NCBI GenBank assembly: GCA_002841865.1
Contig: PHBD01000011.1
Location: forward strand, 1-64,000
DNA length: 64,000 bases
Reading direction: 5' to 3'
DNA from: Deltaproteobacteria bacterium HGW-Deltaproteobacteria-19
GTDB taxonomy: Bacteria; Desulfobacterota; Syntrophia; Syntrophales; PHBD01
Numbering within the stretch: position 1 is the first letter of the stretch; every line of letters begins with the position of its first letter. Below the pieces are notes generated by a model, which was not told the DNA's origin, did not search any database, and worked only from the letters and a program-made list of their open reading frames with translations. This document shows, piece by piece, positions 15,251 through 25,268 of this stretch. A program made the translations under genes and the position numbers.

Positions 15251-17638
15251 TCACTTCTTCCCGAAGACCGCGGCGAAGGGATTGTTGAAGGGGACTTTTT
15301 CGTCCTGCCCCTTCTCGTGCTTTTTCCCGTCTCCCCGCCGGTCCCGCTTCGGTCCGCCCGGTCCGGGACGGCCCCGCTCTTCCTTGCCACCCCGCGTTGC
15401 TCCCGCACCGGGACGGGTTTCGCCCGCGTCCCGTGCCGGCCGGTTCGCGGAGGAACCTCCGGCAAGGTCCGGGTTTTTCTTCAGGGACAGGGAAATCCGT
15501 TTCCGCTCCAGGTCCACGGACAGGACCGTCACCTCGACAGCCTGGCGGACTTTCAGGATCTCCCCGGGGTCCTTCACAAAGCGATCGGCCAGCTGGCTGA
15601 GGTGGACGAGGCCGTCCTGGTGGACGCCGATATCAACGAAGGCCCCGAAGGCGGTCAGGTTCGTCACGATCCCCGGGAGCTTCATCCCCGCCTCCAGATC
15701 CTCGATCTTCTCGATTCCCTCGGCAAACCGGAAGGCCTCGAACTGTGCGCGGGGATCCCGGCCGGGCTTGGCCAGCTCGGACAGGATGTCGTTCAGGGTC
15801 GGAAGGCCGGCATCTTCGGTGACGTAGCGGGTCGGGTCAATCCGTTTCCGGATCTCCGCGTCCGCTAGGAGGTCCGGTACTGTGCAGCCCAGGTCCGACG
15901 CCATCCGGTCAACAATTCCATAACGTTCGGGATGGACGGCGGAGGCGTCGAGGGGATTTGCCCCGTCCCGGATCCGGAGAAAGCCGGCAGCCTGCTCGAA
16001 GGCTTTGGCTCCCAGCCGGGGCACCTGTTTCAGCTCCTCCCTGGAGGAAAAGGGGCCGTGCTCGTCCCGCCGGGCGACGATGCGGCCCGCCAGCGACGGC
16101 CCGAGACCGGAGACGTAGGTAAGGAGTGCGGCGCTGGCGGTGTTCACCTCCACACCGACGGCGTTCACGCAGCTCATAACGGTGTCGTCCAGGCTCTGCT
16201 TCAGGCCCGCCTGGTCCACGTCGTGTTGATATTGTCCGACGCCGATCGCCTTCGGATCGATCTTGACGAGCTCCGCCAGGGGGTCCGTCAGGCGGCGGCC
16301 GATGGAGACGGCCCCGCGGACGGTGACGTCCTCGTCGGGGAACTCCTCCCGAGCAATCTTCGAAGCCGAGTAGACCGAGGCGCCGCTCTCGTTGACCATG
16401 ACGACGGGGACTGCCTCGGGCAGGCCGATCTCCCGGAGGAACGCTTCGGTCTCCCGTCCCGCCGTGCCGTTCCCGACGGCGATGGCCTCAACCTGGAATT
16501 TTGCTGTGAGTTCCCGCACCCGCTCCGCCGCCTCGCCCCGCGCCCGCTCGGAGAGATGGGGAAAGATCGCGTCGTGATGCAGGAGTTTTCCCTGGGCGTC
16601 GAGGCAGACAAGCTTGCACCCCGTCCGGAAACCCGGATCCAGGGCCAGGAGCCGCTTCTGCCCGAGGGGCGGGGCGAGGAGAAGCTGGCGAAGATTTTCG
16701 GCAAAGACGCGGATCGCCTCTACGTCGGCCCGCTTCTTTGTGGCCAGGCGGATCTCCGTCTCCATGGCCGGGCACAGAAGGCGCCGGTAGCCGTCCTCGA
16801 CGGCCAGCCGGACCTGTTCCGACGCAGCGCCGCCGCCCTTCACAAACATCTCCATGAGGAGGGCCAGCGCCTCCGCCTCCGGAGGAATGACCCGGAGAAA
16901 CAGGAACTCCTCCCTTTCGCCCCGCCGCATGGCCAGGATCCGGTGGGAGGGCGCTCTGGAGGCGGGCTCCTCCCAGTCGAACCAGTCGCGGAAGCGGCTG
17001 CCTTCGGTCTCCTTTCCCGGGACGCTCCGGGACTGGAAGACGGCCTTCTCCGAGAAGAATGCCCGCATCCGGGACCGGGCCTCCTCGCTCTCGTTGATCC
17101 GCTCGGCGATGATGTCCCGCGCACCGGCGAGGGCCTCCTCCACGGAGGCCACACCCTTTTCGGCATCGACGAAGGCGGTTGCAGAGGCAACGGGGTCGAA
17201 ATCCGCCTCCTGGGCGAAGATCATGTCTGCCAGAGGTTCCAGGCCCTTTTCCCGGGCGATCATGGCCCGGGTCCGCCGTTTGGGCCGGAAGGGGAGGTAG
17301 ATGTCTTCCAGGACGGAGAGGGTGTCGGCGGCGGCGATCTTTGCCGCCAGCTCGTCCGTCAGGAGTTCCCGCTCCACCAGCGACTTCAGGATCGCCTCGC
17401 GCCGCTTGTCCAGCTCGGCAAGCTGGGCGAGGCGGTCCCGGATCTCCGTGATCTGGACCTCGTCAAGGGTGCCCGTTGCCTCCTTGCGGTAGCGGGCGAT
17501 GAAGGGCACCGTACCCCCCTCTCCGAGGAGTCGCGCCGTGGCCTCGACCTGGCCCGCCGCGATGCCGAGCTCCCCGGCGATTTTTCGAATATGTGCTTCC
17601 GCGGGTTCCCCCGCTGTGTTGGTTGTCTGTTCCGTCAT
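15251..17638 (-). CDS. tex: Tex-family RNA-binding protein
   Basis: A 795-residue protein with the full Tex layout. It has an N-terminal helical domain, a YqgF-like domain (LALDPGFRTGCKLVCLD), helix-hairpin-helix motifs (TYVSGLGPSLAGRIV, and QVPRLGAKAFEQ) and a C-terminal S1 domain (GIVTNLTAFGAFVDIG, DGLVHLSQL). A basic Gly/Arg/Lys-rich tail of about 60 residues follows the S1 domain. Tex proteins bind nucleic acid and affect transcription processes. The gene sits between two dehydratase subunits on the same strand, with gaps of about 110 bases on each side, so it may have been inserted into that operon. Confidence 0.93.
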   Translation of the reverse strand: MTEQTTNTAGEPAEAHIRKIAGELGIAAGQVEATARLLGEGGTVPFIARYRKEATGTLDEVQITEIRDRLAQLAELDKRREAILKSLVERELLTDELAAKIAAADTLSVLEDIYLPFRPKRRTRAMIAREKGLEPLADMIFAQEADFDPVASATAFVDAEKGVASVEEALAGARDIIAERINESEEARSRMRAFFSEKAVFQSRSVPGKETEGSRFRDWFDWEEPASRAPSHRILAMRRGEREEFLFLRVIPPEAEALALLMEMFVKGGGAASEQVRLAVEDGYRRLLCPAMETEIRLATKKRADVEAIRVFAENLRQLLLAPPLGQKRLLALDPGFRTGCKLVCLDAQGKLLHHDAIFPHLSERARGEAAERVRELTAKFQVEAIAVGNGTAGRETEAFLREIGLPEAVPVVMVNESGASVYSASKIAREEFPDEDVTVRGAVSIGRRLTDPLAELVKIDPKAIGVGQYQHDVDQAGLKQSLDDTVMSCVNAVGVEVNTASAALLTYVSGLGPSLAGRIVARRDEHGPFSSREELKQVPRLGAKAFEQAAGFLRIRDGANPLDASAVHPERYGIVDRMASDLGCTVPDLLADAEIRKRIDPTRYVTEDAGLPTLNDILSELAKPGRDPRAQFEAFRFAEGIEKIEDLEAGMKLPGIVTNLTAFGAFVDIGVHQDGLVHLSQLADRFVKDPGEILKVRQAVEVTVLSVDLERKRISLSLKKNPDLAGGSSANRPARDAGETRPGAGATRGGKEERGRPGPGGPKRDRRGDGKKHEKGQDEKVPFNNPFAAVFGKK

Positions 17639-17671
17639 GTCTGATTCCTCTGTTGCTTTGATTCCGGGGAT

Positions 17672-17696
17672 CGCCCGGGTTTGTGATCGCCGGGCG
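17672..17696 (-). other. Small hairpin between dehydratase subunit and tex
   Basis: CGCCCGG at 17672-17678 pairs with CCGGGCG at 17690-17696 across an 11-base loop. No T-run follows on the minus strand, so this could be an RNA structure in the intercistronic leader rather than a true terminator. Confidence 0.25.
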
Positions 17697-17745
17697 AACC
17701 GACCCGCTGCTCGCTCACGGCTGGTCGGGGCCGGCGAGTCGGGGT

Positions 17746-18867
17746 TTACAGCATCTCGAGAAATGCCTCGATGCGGGTCCGGAGCTGCCCTTCCGGCGGA
17801 AGGGGGTCCTCCACTTCCATCAGGAGGCTGGGAACGTCCTCCCGGTCGAGGGCGGCCTTCAGATACGGATAATCGAAGGCGTGGGGGTCGCAGAACTTGA
17901 GAAGCAGGAAGATGATGCCCCGGGCGTCTTTCTCCTTCACGAGGCTCACCAGGTGGTCCGCCCGGTTCGTGAGGCCTCCGTGCTTCGCCGGGCAGACAGC
18001 CCGCTTCACGAGGCGGTCCGCCATCCTCTCGATCGGGTCTCCGCCGGCAGGGATCGGCTCCTCGAAGGCCCTGCCTCCGGTGCAGAGGTCGTCCCAGACA
18101 ACGGCGCCGCCGGCGTCGGCGATCATGCCGTAGACGTCCGGGGCGTTGCAGACGCCGCCGGAGAGGATCAGCCGGTGGGGCGGCTTCGCTGCGGCCGGCG
18201 CGTCCTTTCCGCTTGCCTCTGCCAGGAACTCCTCCAGGAGGGCAAGGAACCGCCGGCGGTCCATGATCATGGAGGCTCGGACGATCCGGTGAATGTCGCT
18301 GCCGGAGATCCGCCCGGGATTCGCCGCCCGAAGCTCGTAGAGGCGCCGCAGGGCCGCCCGGATGCTGTTGGTCAGATCGATGGCCTCCCGCAGGGCCTCG
18401 TCGGTTATGGTTACCGAGAGGGATTTTTCAAGGTCCCCTCGGAATTTCCGGAGGACGTCCGCCATGTAGTCCCGGGCGCTTGCGGTGGTCAGCTTTACCG
18501 GCAGGACCACGTCGGCGTGGAAGCCGAAGGGAATGTTGAGGCGCCAGATGTCGGAGAGGCGCTGGATCGAGTCGCAGGTGTGGGGAAAGACCATCCCGTC
18601 CAGGAAGTCCATGTTTCCCGACAGGGCCTCCTCCAGGATGCCCCGCACCAGGGAGCAGCAGTAGGTCTGGAGGTGGGCGTCAGCGCGGTGGATGGCCTGC
18701 TGCGTCCCGAGGAGACGGAGCGGGTGGGCCCCCGCCGCCAGGATCAGTTCTTCCGGTGTGTAGGAGCAGACGTAGCCCACCGTCCTGCCGTTCGTCCGTT
18801 TCTTGAGGTCTCTTGCGTATGTTCCGGCGTCCGCCAGGGTCGCCGTGATTTCAGCCATCGGATTCAT
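17746..18867 (-). CDS. 2-hydroxyacyl-CoA dehydratase-type subunit (HgdA/BcrC-like)
   Basis: A 373-residue member of the dehydratase D-component superfamily. YVCSYTPEELILAAGAHPLRL near the N-terminus gives a cluster-ligand cysteine, followed by YCCSLVRG, VFPHTCDSIQRLSDIW and the C-terminal LLKFCDPHAFDYP. It is the probable heterodimer partner of the subunit at 13909-15138 and depends on the activase at 12352. It follows the acyl-CoA synthetase gene by 71 bases, so a CoA ligase feeding the dehydratase is plausible. An in-frame ATG at 18858 is an alternative start. Confidence 0.83.
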   Translation of the reverse strand: MNPMAEITATLADAGTYARDLKKRTNGRTVGYVCSYTPEELILAAGAHPLRLLGTQQAIHRADAHLQTYCCSLVRGILEEALSGNMDFLDGMVFPHTCDSIQRLSDIWRLNIPFGFHADVVLPVKLTTASARDYMADVLRKFRGDLEKSLSVTITDEALREAIDLTNSIRAALRRLYELRAANPGRISGSDIHRIVRASMIMDRRRFLALLEEFLAEASGKDAPAAAKPPHRLILSGGVCNAPDVYGMIADAGGAVVWDDLCTGGRAFEEPIPAGGDPIERMADRLVKRAVCPAKHGGLTNRADHLVSLVKEKDARGIIFLLLKFCDPHAFDYPYLKAALDREDVPSLLMEVEDPLPPEGQLRTRIEAFLEML

Positions 18868-18938
18868 CGATGTCGATCTCCTGTTGTGGTTTCCGGTCTG
18901 TATGTCGCAGCAGGCGATCTTTCACGCCCGTGCGGCGG

Positions 18939-20657
18939 CTATTCCCCGGAGAACTTGCCGCAGGCCTTCAGCTTCTCGATTTCCTCCTGCTCCAGGGCGT
19001 TGTAGGCGATCTTGCCCACCAGCGTGCAGGGGAGGGTGTCCCGGAACTCGATCTCCCGGGGGCAGCACCACTTGATGAGGTGATCCTGGCAGTGACGGAT
19101 CAGCTTCGCTTCCATCTCCGGGGACTCGTTCGCCCGGTCCTTCAGGACGACGAAGGCCTTCACCCGCTGGACCTGGGCTTCGTCGGGGACGCCGATGACG
19201 CAGGCGTCCTTCACCTCCGGGTGGGCGTAGAGGATGTCCTCCACCTGCGCCGGATAGACGTTCATCCCGGAAGATTTGATCATCCGCTTGAGGCGGAGCT
19301 TGAAATAGAAAAAGCCGTCGGCGTCCATGGAGGCGACATCACCCGTGTGGAGCCAGATCCTGCCGTCGGCGTGGGTCCGGAGCGTCCGGGCCGTCTCCTC
19401 CGGCGCGTCCAGGTAGCCCATCATGACCGCCGGTCCGGAGACGCAGAGCTCGCCCTCTTCGCCGAGGGGCGCTTCCTCCGTCGTGTCGACCGTCACGACC
19501 TTTGCCAGCATGTCCGGAAAGGGCACACCGACGCTTCCCTCCCGGTATTCCTGGATCGGGGTGGCCATGATGGCCGTCACCGCCTCGGTGAGGCCGTAGC
19601 CCTCCAGGAGCTTCACATTTCCTCCCCGCTCCTTCACCAGCGCCTCGAAGCGCTCCTTCACGGGCCGGGGCAGGGTGTCGGCACCGCTGAAGGTGGCCAT
19701 CAGGCAGGAAAGGTCGGCGTTTTGGAAGACGGGATTCCGGCAGAGGGCCTCGAAGAGCGTGGGGACCCCCACCACGAAGGAGGGGCGCTTCTTCTTGATC
19801 AGGCTGGCCACGATCTCCGGGGTGAACTGGGGGACCAGGATGCTCTTGGCACCGCCCATGAATGCGGCATTGATGCAGACCCCCAGGCCGAAACCGTGGA
19901 AGATGGGCAGGATGGCCAGGATGCCGTCGTTCTTCCCCAGGTTTCCCCAGGCGGAGACCATCATGCCCTCGCTGATGAAATTGTAGTTGGAGAGCATGAT
20001 CCCCTTGGGGGTGCCCGTCGTGCCGCCGCTGTAGAGGATCACCGCCAGGTCGTCCGTGTCCATGTCGGACTTCGGTGCCTTGGGCCAGGAGGCGGCCATC
20101 ATGTCCTTCCACCAGGTCACCATCGGATCCGCCGGCACCGGCGGGATCTTCCGGCCCTTCGTCAGGTTAAAGCCGATCTTCTTGATGAGGCCCAGGTAAT
20201 CGGGGATCCGCGTCAGGATCAGCCGCTCCAGCGGCGTCCCGTCCTTCACCTCCCGGAACTTCCCGTAGAAGGCGTCCAGGGTCAGGGCGAAGCGGCTCTT
20301 GCTCACATTCAGGTAGAAGGCGATCTCCTTCGCGGTGGAGAGGGGGTGGATCATGCTGGCCACGGCTCCCAACCTGTTGGCGGCGTAGAAGGCGATGACC
20401 CCCTGGGGGCTTGTGGGCATGGAGATGGTGATCCGGTCACCCTTTTTCAGGCCGAGACCGGCCAGGGCGTCGGCGCAGCGGTCGATCTCCCGGGCGAACT
20501 CGCGGTAGGTGGCCGTGGTGTCCAGAAAATCCCAGGCCACGGCATCGGGAAACTTCTCCACTGTCCCCATCAGGGCCTCGTACATGGTCACCCGCGGATA
20601 GTCGAGGGACTCCGGGACGTGGCCATAGAACTTCACCCAGGGTTTGTTGCCGCCCAT
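18939..20657 (-). CDS. Long-chain/medium-chain acyl-CoA synthetase (AMP-forming)
   Basis: A 572-residue adenylate-forming enzyme. It carries the AMP-binding P-loop VILYSGGTTGTPKG, the GYGLTEAVTA adenine motif, WLHTGDVASMDADGFF, and the hinge/K-loop RLKRMIKSSGMNVYP, with a C-terminal catalytic domain. The start is the ATG at 20657, preceded by GAAAGGAGG; a much longer upstream reading frame overlaps ftsH and is not coding. It makes acyl-CoA thioesters from carboxylates with ATP. Its position 16 bases after ftsH and before the dehydratase subunit suggests it activates the acid handled by that pathway. Confidence 0.9.
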   Translation of the reverse strand: MGGNKPWVKFYGHVPESLDYPRVTMYEALMGTVEKFPDAVAWDFLDTTATYREFAREIDRCADALAGLGLKKGDRITISMPTSPQGVIAFYAANRLGAVASMIHPLSTAKEIAFYLNVSKSRFALTLDAFYGKFREVKDGTPLERLILTRIPDYLGLIKKIGFNLTKGRKIPPVPADPMVTWWKDMMAASWPKAPKSDMDTDDLAVILYSGGTTGTPKGIMLSNYNFISEGMMVSAWGNLGKNDGILAILPIFHGFGLGVCINAAFMGGAKSILVPQFTPEIVASLIKKKRPSFVVGVPTLFEALCRNPVFQNADLSCLMATFSGADTLPRPVKERFEALVKERGGNVKLLEGYGLTEAVTAIMATPIQEYREGSVGVPFPDMLAKVVTVDTTEEAPLGEEGELCVSGPAVMMGYLDAPEETARTLRTHADGRIWLHTGDVASMDADGFFYFKLRLKRMIKSSGMNVYPAQVEDILYAHPEVKDACVIGVPDEAQVQRVKAFVVLKDRANESPEMEAKLIRHCQDHLIKWCCPREIEFRDTLPCTLVGKIAYNALEQEEIEKLKACGKFSGE

Positions 20658-20673
20658 AAAACAGGACCTCCTT

Positions 20674-22467
20674 TCACAGCAGTGCCTTGATTTCCTCTCC
20701 GTCGAGCTTCTCCTTCTCCAGGAGCAGCTTTGCCCCCCGGACGAGGGATTCCTTCTTCTCCCGCAGGATGTCCTTCGCCACGGTATACTGGGCGTCGAGG
20801 AGTCCCTTGATCTCACGGTCGATGGTGCGGGCGGTCTCGTCGCTGTAGTCGCTCGCCTCCCTGGCCGCGGGGTCCAGGAACATGGAGCGCCGCTCCCCGG
20901 AGAGATAAACCTGGCCCAGCCCTTCGCTCATGCCGTATTCCTTGATCATGCTCTTGGCGATCTCCGTCGCTCGGGACAGGTCGTTGTGGGCCCCCGTGGA
21001 GATGTCTCCGAAGACGATCTCCTCCGCCGCCCGGCCCCCCAGGAACGTGGCGATCTTATTGAGAAGCTCGGTCCTCGTCATGAGGAACCGGTCCTCCGTG
21101 GGGACCTGCATGGTGTAGCCCAGGGCGGCGATGCCCCTTGGGATGATGGAGATCTTCTGCACCGGGTCCGTCCCCGGCAGGGACAGGGCCACCAGGGCGT
21201 GGCCCATTTCGTGGTAGGCCACCGTCTCCCGCTCCTTGGGATTGATGAGGCGGTTCTTCTTCTCCAGGCCGCCGACGATGCGCTCCACCGCCTCCGAAAA
21301 CTCGGCCATGCTTACATCCACCCTGTCCCTCCGGACCGCCAGCAGGGCCGCCTCGTTCACCAGGTTGGCGAGATCCGCCCCCACCATCCCCGGCGTCATG
21401 GCGGCGAGGCGCTCCACGTCCAGGTCCGGGGCCGTCTTGATTTTCTTCAGGTGGACCTTCAGGATGTCCTCCCGCCCCTTCCTGTCCGGCCGGTCCACCA
21501 GGACGTGGCGGTCGAACCGCCCGGCCCTGAGCAGCGCCGGGTCGAGGATCTCCGGTCGGTTCGTGGCGGCCATGAGGATGACGCCGACCTTTGGGTCGAA
21601 GCCGTCCATCTCCACGAGGAGCTGGTTGAGGGTCTGCTCCCGCTCGTCGTGGCCACCCATGGCGCCGAACCCCCGGGCCTTCCCCAGGGCGTCCAGCTCG
21701 TCGATGAAGATGATGCAGGGGGCCTTCTGTTTGGCCTGGACGAAGAGGTCCCGCACCCGGGCGGCGCCCATGCCGACGAACATCTCGACAAACTCGGAGC
21801 CGCTGATGCTGAAGAAGGGGACGCCGCTCTCCCCCGCTACGGCCTTGGCCAGGAGGGTCTTCCCCGTCCCCGGGGGGCCGACAAGCAGGATGCCCTTGGG
21901 GATCCTGCCCCCAAGAAGCCCGAACTTTCCGGGATTCTTCAGGAAGTCGATCACCTCCACCAGCTCCTGCTTCGCCTCGTCTACGCCGGCCACGTCGTCG
22001 AAGGTGACGTTCAGTTCGTTTTCCACGTAAATCTTCGCCTTGTTTTTCCCCAGGGTCATGAAGCCCGCCTGCTGGCTTCCCATGCGCTTCATGAGGAAAT
22101 ACCAGATGCCCACGAAGATCAGGACCGGCAGGACCCAGGACAGGAGGTCCCGGAGGAAGGTGGATTCGATCTCTCCCTTGAAGACCACCGGGTACTGGGC
22201 AAGCATGTTGGAAAATTCCGGGTCGACGCGGATCGTCTTGAATGCCTTTGTGTCCTCCGCCTTTCCGCCCTCGACCTTCATCTTCCCCTGGATCTGGTTG
22301 GCCGTGATGGCGATCTCGGTGATTTTGCCGCTCTTCAGGAGGGTGAGGAACTGGCTGTAGGGGATCACCTGGGCGGCGAAAAAGGAGGCGAGGTAACTCT
22401 GGATGAGCAGGACCGCCCAGACGGCCAGGAAGACGTACCAGATGGAAAAACGGTGCTTCTTGTCCAT
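20674..22467 (-). CDS. ftsH: ATP-dependent zinc metalloprotease FtsH
   Basis: A 597-residue membrane AAA+ protease. It has an N-terminal membrane helix (about 10-30), a periplasmic segment and a second helix (about 108-127, [17 protein letters not shown]). The AAA domain has GPPGTGKT (197-204), pore loop [13 protein letters not shown] and [11 protein letters not shown], with the arginine-finger region [10 protein letters not shown]. The zinc protease site is HEMGH. The length is near the usual 600-650. FtsH degrades misfolded membrane proteins and short-lived regulators. It is 86 bases downstream of the KdsD-like gene on the same strand; many genomes hold more than one ftsH, so this may not be the only copy. 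Confidence 0.95.
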   Translation of the reverse strand: MDKKHRFSIWYVFLAVWAVLLIQSYLASFFAAQVIPYSQFLTLLKSGKITEIAITANQIQGKMKVEGGKAEDTKAFKTIRVDPEFSNMLAQYPVVFKGEIESTFLRDLLSWVLPVLIFVGIWYFLMKRMGSQQAGFMTLGKNKAKIYVENELNVTFDDVAGVDEAKQELVEVIDFLKNPGKFGLLGGRIPKGILLVGPPGTGKTLLAKAVAGESGVPFFSISGSEFVEMFVGMGAARVRDLFVQAKQKAPCIIFIDELDALGKARGFGAMGGHDEREQTLNQLLVEMDGFDPKVGVILMAATNRPEILDPALLRAGRFDRHVLVDRPDRKGREDILKVHLKKIKTAPDLDVERLAAMTPGMVGADLANLVNEAALLAVRRDRVDVSMAEFSEAVERIVGGLEKKNRLINPKERETVAYHEMGHALVALSLPGTDPVQKISIIPRGIAALGYTMQVPTEDRFLMTRTELLNKIATFLGGRAAEEIVFGDISTGAHNDLSRATEIAKSMIKEYGMSEGLGQVYLSGERRSMFLDPAAREASDYSDETARTIDREIKGLLDAQYTVAKDILREKKESLVRGAKLLLEKEKLDGEEIKALL

Positions 22468-22553
22468 GTCGTATTCTCCTCGCGGGGACGCCCGCTTTTT
22501 GGTGAAGGATGAACGGTGCTCGCGCTGAGACGCCCGGGGGAGATTCGGGAATC

Positions 22554-23543
22554 CTACGGGATGACGGTCATCTTCAGGGTGCCGCCCCGTCCGAGGATGT
22601 CGTGGAGGTGGACGTAGCCCATGAGCCGGTTTTTCCCGTTGACCACCACCAGGGTGGTGATTTCCCGCTGCTGCATCGCCTCGATGGTCTCCCCGAGGGT
22701 GGTGTCCTCCCCGATGGTGCGGGGATTCGGGGTCATGAATCCGTCGATGGGACCCTGGAGCGTTCGTCCCTTCCGGATGTGGCGGCGAACGTCGCCGTCC
22801 GTCAGGATTCCCAGGAGCCGATCCTTTTTGTTCGTCACGAGGACGAAGCCCATGTTCTTCTCGTCCAGCACCTCGATGGCCTGCAGAACAGGGGTGCCCT
22901 TGAAGACCCGGGGGATCCGCTCTCCGCTGATCATGACGTCCCGCACCTTTTCCCGGAGCCGGAGACCCAGGGTGCCGCCGGGATGGAGCTTGTAGAAGTC
23001 CTGCTCCCGGAACTTGCGCTTTCCGATGAGGGCCACCGCCAGGGCGTCCCCCATGGCGAGGGCGGCGGTGGTGCTGGATGTCGGGGTCAGCCCGAAGGGG
23101 CAGGCCTCCCGCTCGACCCCCACATCGATGACGACCTCGCTTACCCGGGCAAGGCTGGAGGCGGGATTGCCCGTGAATACGATGAGCGGCGTCCCGATCG
23201 CCTGGACGCTGCCGATGATCATGAGGAGTTCCTGGGTCTCGCCGCTGTTGGAGATGGCCAGGAGGACGTCGTCCTTCGTCACGATGCCCAGGTCGCCATG
23301 GAGCCCTTCGACGGGATGAAGGAAGAGGGCATGGGTGCCCGTACTGGTCAGGGTGGCGACGATTTTCTTGCCGATGAGCCCGGATTTTCCGATGCCGGTG
23401 ACAATGACCCGGCCCTTGGACTTCCAGATGAGGTTGACGGCCCGGGAGAAATTCCGGTCCAGCCGGTTCATCAGGCTGAGGATGCTTTCCGCTTCGATCT
23501 TGAGGACTTCTTTTGCCTGGGCGATGGTTTGGTCGGTTGCCAT
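22554..23543 (-). CDS. kdsD: Arabinose-5-phosphate isomerase (KdsD/KpsF family)
   Basis: A 329-residue protein, the normal length for KdsD. The SIS domain carries VTGIGKSGLIGKK and HPVEGLHGDLGIV, with catalytic-type His residues, followed by two CBS domains (from about residue 205). The ATG at 23543 gives the family N-terminus; an in-frame extension to 23657 lacks family similarity. The enzyme converts ribulose-5-phosphate to arabinose-5-phosphate, the first step toward Kdo of lipopolysaccharide, which fits a Gram-negative envelope. It heads the long minus-strand run and is divergent from the RlpA-like gene. Confidence 0.93.
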   Translation of the reverse strand: MATDQTIAQAKEVLKIEAESILSLMNRLDRNFSRAVNLIWKSKGRVIVTGIGKSGLIGKKIVATLTSTGTHALFLHPVEGLHGDLGIVTKDDVLLAISNSGETQELLMIIGSVQAIGTPLIVFTGNPASSLARVSEVVIDVGVEREACPFGLTPTSSTTAALAMGDALAVALIGKRKFREQDFYKLHPGGTLGLRLREKVRDVMISGERIPRVFKGTPVLQAIEVLDEKNMGFVLVTNKKDRLLGILTDGDVRRHIRKGRTLQGPIDGFMTPNPRTIGEDTTLGETIEAMQQREITTLVVVNGKNRLMGYVHLHDILGRGGTLKMTVIP

Positions 23544-23758
23544 GGAGCGTTTGATCCTTTGCGCGCCGCGGACGGGGTGTCCCGGCAGGTAGTGAATATC
23601 GCTTGGAAATTTATCTGAAACTGTCGGAACGCTACCAGAAATCCGGCGTCGTGGCAAGAGGCGGTTTCGGGACGGTCCGGATCGAAGATTTGATTCCGCC
23701 GGTGAGTATGGTATGGAATGATCCGCTTGCGTGGAAATTCATTGCCGGGGAGTCGTGC

Positions 23759-24217
23759 ATGCACCCAGTGAATCGGATCGGCAAGATCGCATGGATTGCC
23801 GCCGCCTGCCTGCTTGTTTTTCTCGCCGCCATCCTGCCCCTCCGGGCGGAGGAGCCGTCCGCCCGAGAAACCGCCGCGGTGGAAAAGGCGGATGCGTCCG
23901 CCGGGGAACAGCAGGAAGGGATGCTCGGGAAGGCCTACTATTACCACAAGCGCTACAACTTCCGGAGAACCAGCTCGGGGGCGGTCTACGACCCCCGGAA
24001 GATGACGGCGGCCCACCCGACGCTGCCCCTGGGCACGAGGGTGAAGGTGATCAACCTTGCCAACGACCGGTCGGTCGTCGTGACCGTCAACGACCGCTGC
24101 CGCAGTCATAGCTTCGAATTCATCGACCTGTCGCGGGCGGCGGCGCGGGAGCTCGGCTTTTTTGGACGGGGGATGGCACAGGTGCGGATCGTCCCGATGA
24201 TCGAAGAGCAGCCGTAG
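23759..24217 (+). CDS. RlpA-like double-psi beta-barrel exported protein
   Basis: A 152-residue exported protein. From the ATG at 23759 (GGGGAG upstream) it has a short basic n-region and a hydrophobic core (IAWIAAACLLVFLAAIL), with a likely cleavage near LRAEE. The RlpA-type domain follows: GKAYYYHKRYNFRRTSSGAVYD, LPLGTRVKVINL, VVVTVNDRCRS and FIDLSRAAARELGF. RlpA proteins bind or cleave denuded peptidoglycan glycan strands. There is no SPOR domain, so it is a short form. An in-frame extension to 23603 lacks a signal peptide and is rejected. Confidence 0.85.
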   Translation: MHPVNRIGKIAWIAAACLLVFLAAILPLRAEEPSARETAAVEKADASAGEQQEGMLGKAYYYHKRYNFRRTSSGAVYDPRKMTAAHPTLPLGTRVKVINLANDRSVVVTVNDRCRSHSFEFIDLSRAAARELGFFGRGMAQVRIVPMIEEQP

Positions 24218-24250
24218 TGATGCCGGGGGCATGACCGGCGGCGCCGGAGC

Positions 24251-24299
24251 GGCGGCATCCCGGATCCCGTTCAGGACCCGGCGAGTGGGATGCCCCGCC
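24251..24299. terminator. Hairpin between convergent rlpA-like and lysR genes
   Basis: GGCGGCATCCC (24251-24261) can pair with GGGATGCC plus CCGCC (24287-24299) with one bulge. It lies between two converging genes, where a shared terminator is expected, but there is no T-run on either side. Confidence 0.3.
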
Positions 24300-24365
24300 G
24301 GTTGAAGGCAAAGAAGACCAACCCCCGCGCTCTGCCTTTTCTCCTGCCTCGAGCGTGCCGTCCGG

Positions 24366-25268
24366 CTACCTGCACGGGGAAAGCGAACGCGCCGTTTTCC
24401 TGGCGATGTCGATGAAATTCCGCAGGACCGGTGACGGATTGCCGGTGACCCAGGCCATGTCGAGAACCGTCTCCACGCCGCCTGCAATCGTTCGGAATAC
24501 GACGCCCTTCATGCGGGAACGCTGCATGGAGGCGGGCAAGATCGATACGCCGATTCCCGTTGCCACCAGGCCGATGACCGTGTGGAACTGCGACGCTTCG
24601 AGGACGATATGGGGGCTGAAGCCTTCCTGCTGACAGAGGGCGATGATGGAATCGAAGAAGCCGGGTCCCCGCTGTCTCGGAATCATGATGAAGGATTCTT
24701 TTGCCAGCAGGCGCAAGGGCAGAGGGGTCTCCCCTTTCAGGGGGTGATGGCCGGGAATGGCCGCGACCAGCGGTTCCCGAAAGACCGGCTCCACGGATAT
24801 TCCTTCGTTTTCGATGCCCCGGGGCGGCCGCATGAACCCCACATGGATCCGGTCATCGCGGAGAGCCTCCAACTGATGGCTTGTGTTCATCTCCGTCAGG
24901 GAAAGCTCGACCTCCTGGTATTGCTTCCGGAAATCGAGAATGACCCGGGGGAGTACGCTATAATTGGCGGATCCGATGAAGCCGATAGCCAGGCTCCCGA
25001 GCTCTCCCCTGTCGGCGCGGATCGTCTGACGGACCGCTTCTTTTGTCAGCGCCATGATGCGTCGGGCCTCCGTCAGGAACACGAGTCCGGCCGCGGTGAT
25101 TTCTACACGCCGCCGGGTGCGGTTGAACAGCCGGACCCCGATTTCTTCTTCCAGTTGCCGGATCTGCTGGCTGAGAGGCGGTTGAGAAATGTTCAGTCTT
25201 TTCGCGGCTCGGCCGAAATGAAGCTCTTCGGCAACGGCGATGAATGAGGTGATGTGTCGAAGTTCCAT
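24366..25268 (-). CDS. LysR-family transcriptional regulator
   Basis: A 300-residue regulator. The N-terminal winged helix-turn-helix (ITSFIAVAEELHFGRAAKRL then QPPLSQQIRQLEEEIG) and the substrate-binding domain from about residue 90 (SLAIGFIGSANYSVLP) are typical. It is divergent from the phosphotransbutyrylase/butyrate kinase operon and so is its probable regulator. There is no ribosome site before the ATG, and a TATAAC at 25280-25275 on this strand would place the transcript start almost at the ATG, so a leaderless mRNA is possible. Confidence 0.92.
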   Translation of the reverse strand: MELRHITSFIAVAEELHFGRAAKRLNISQPPLSQQIRQLEEEIGVRLFNRTRRRVEITAAGLVFLTEARRIMALTKEAVRQTIRADRGELGSLAIGFIGSANYSVLPRVILDFRKQYQEVELSLTEMNTSHQLEALRDDRIHVGFMRPPRGIENEGISVEPVFREPLVAAIPGHHPLKGETPLPLRLLAKESFIMIPRQRGPGFFDSIIALCQQEGFSPHIVLEASQFHTVIGLVATGIGVSILPASMQRSRMKGVVFRTIAGGVETVLDMAWVTGNPSPVLRNFIDIARKTARSLSPCR

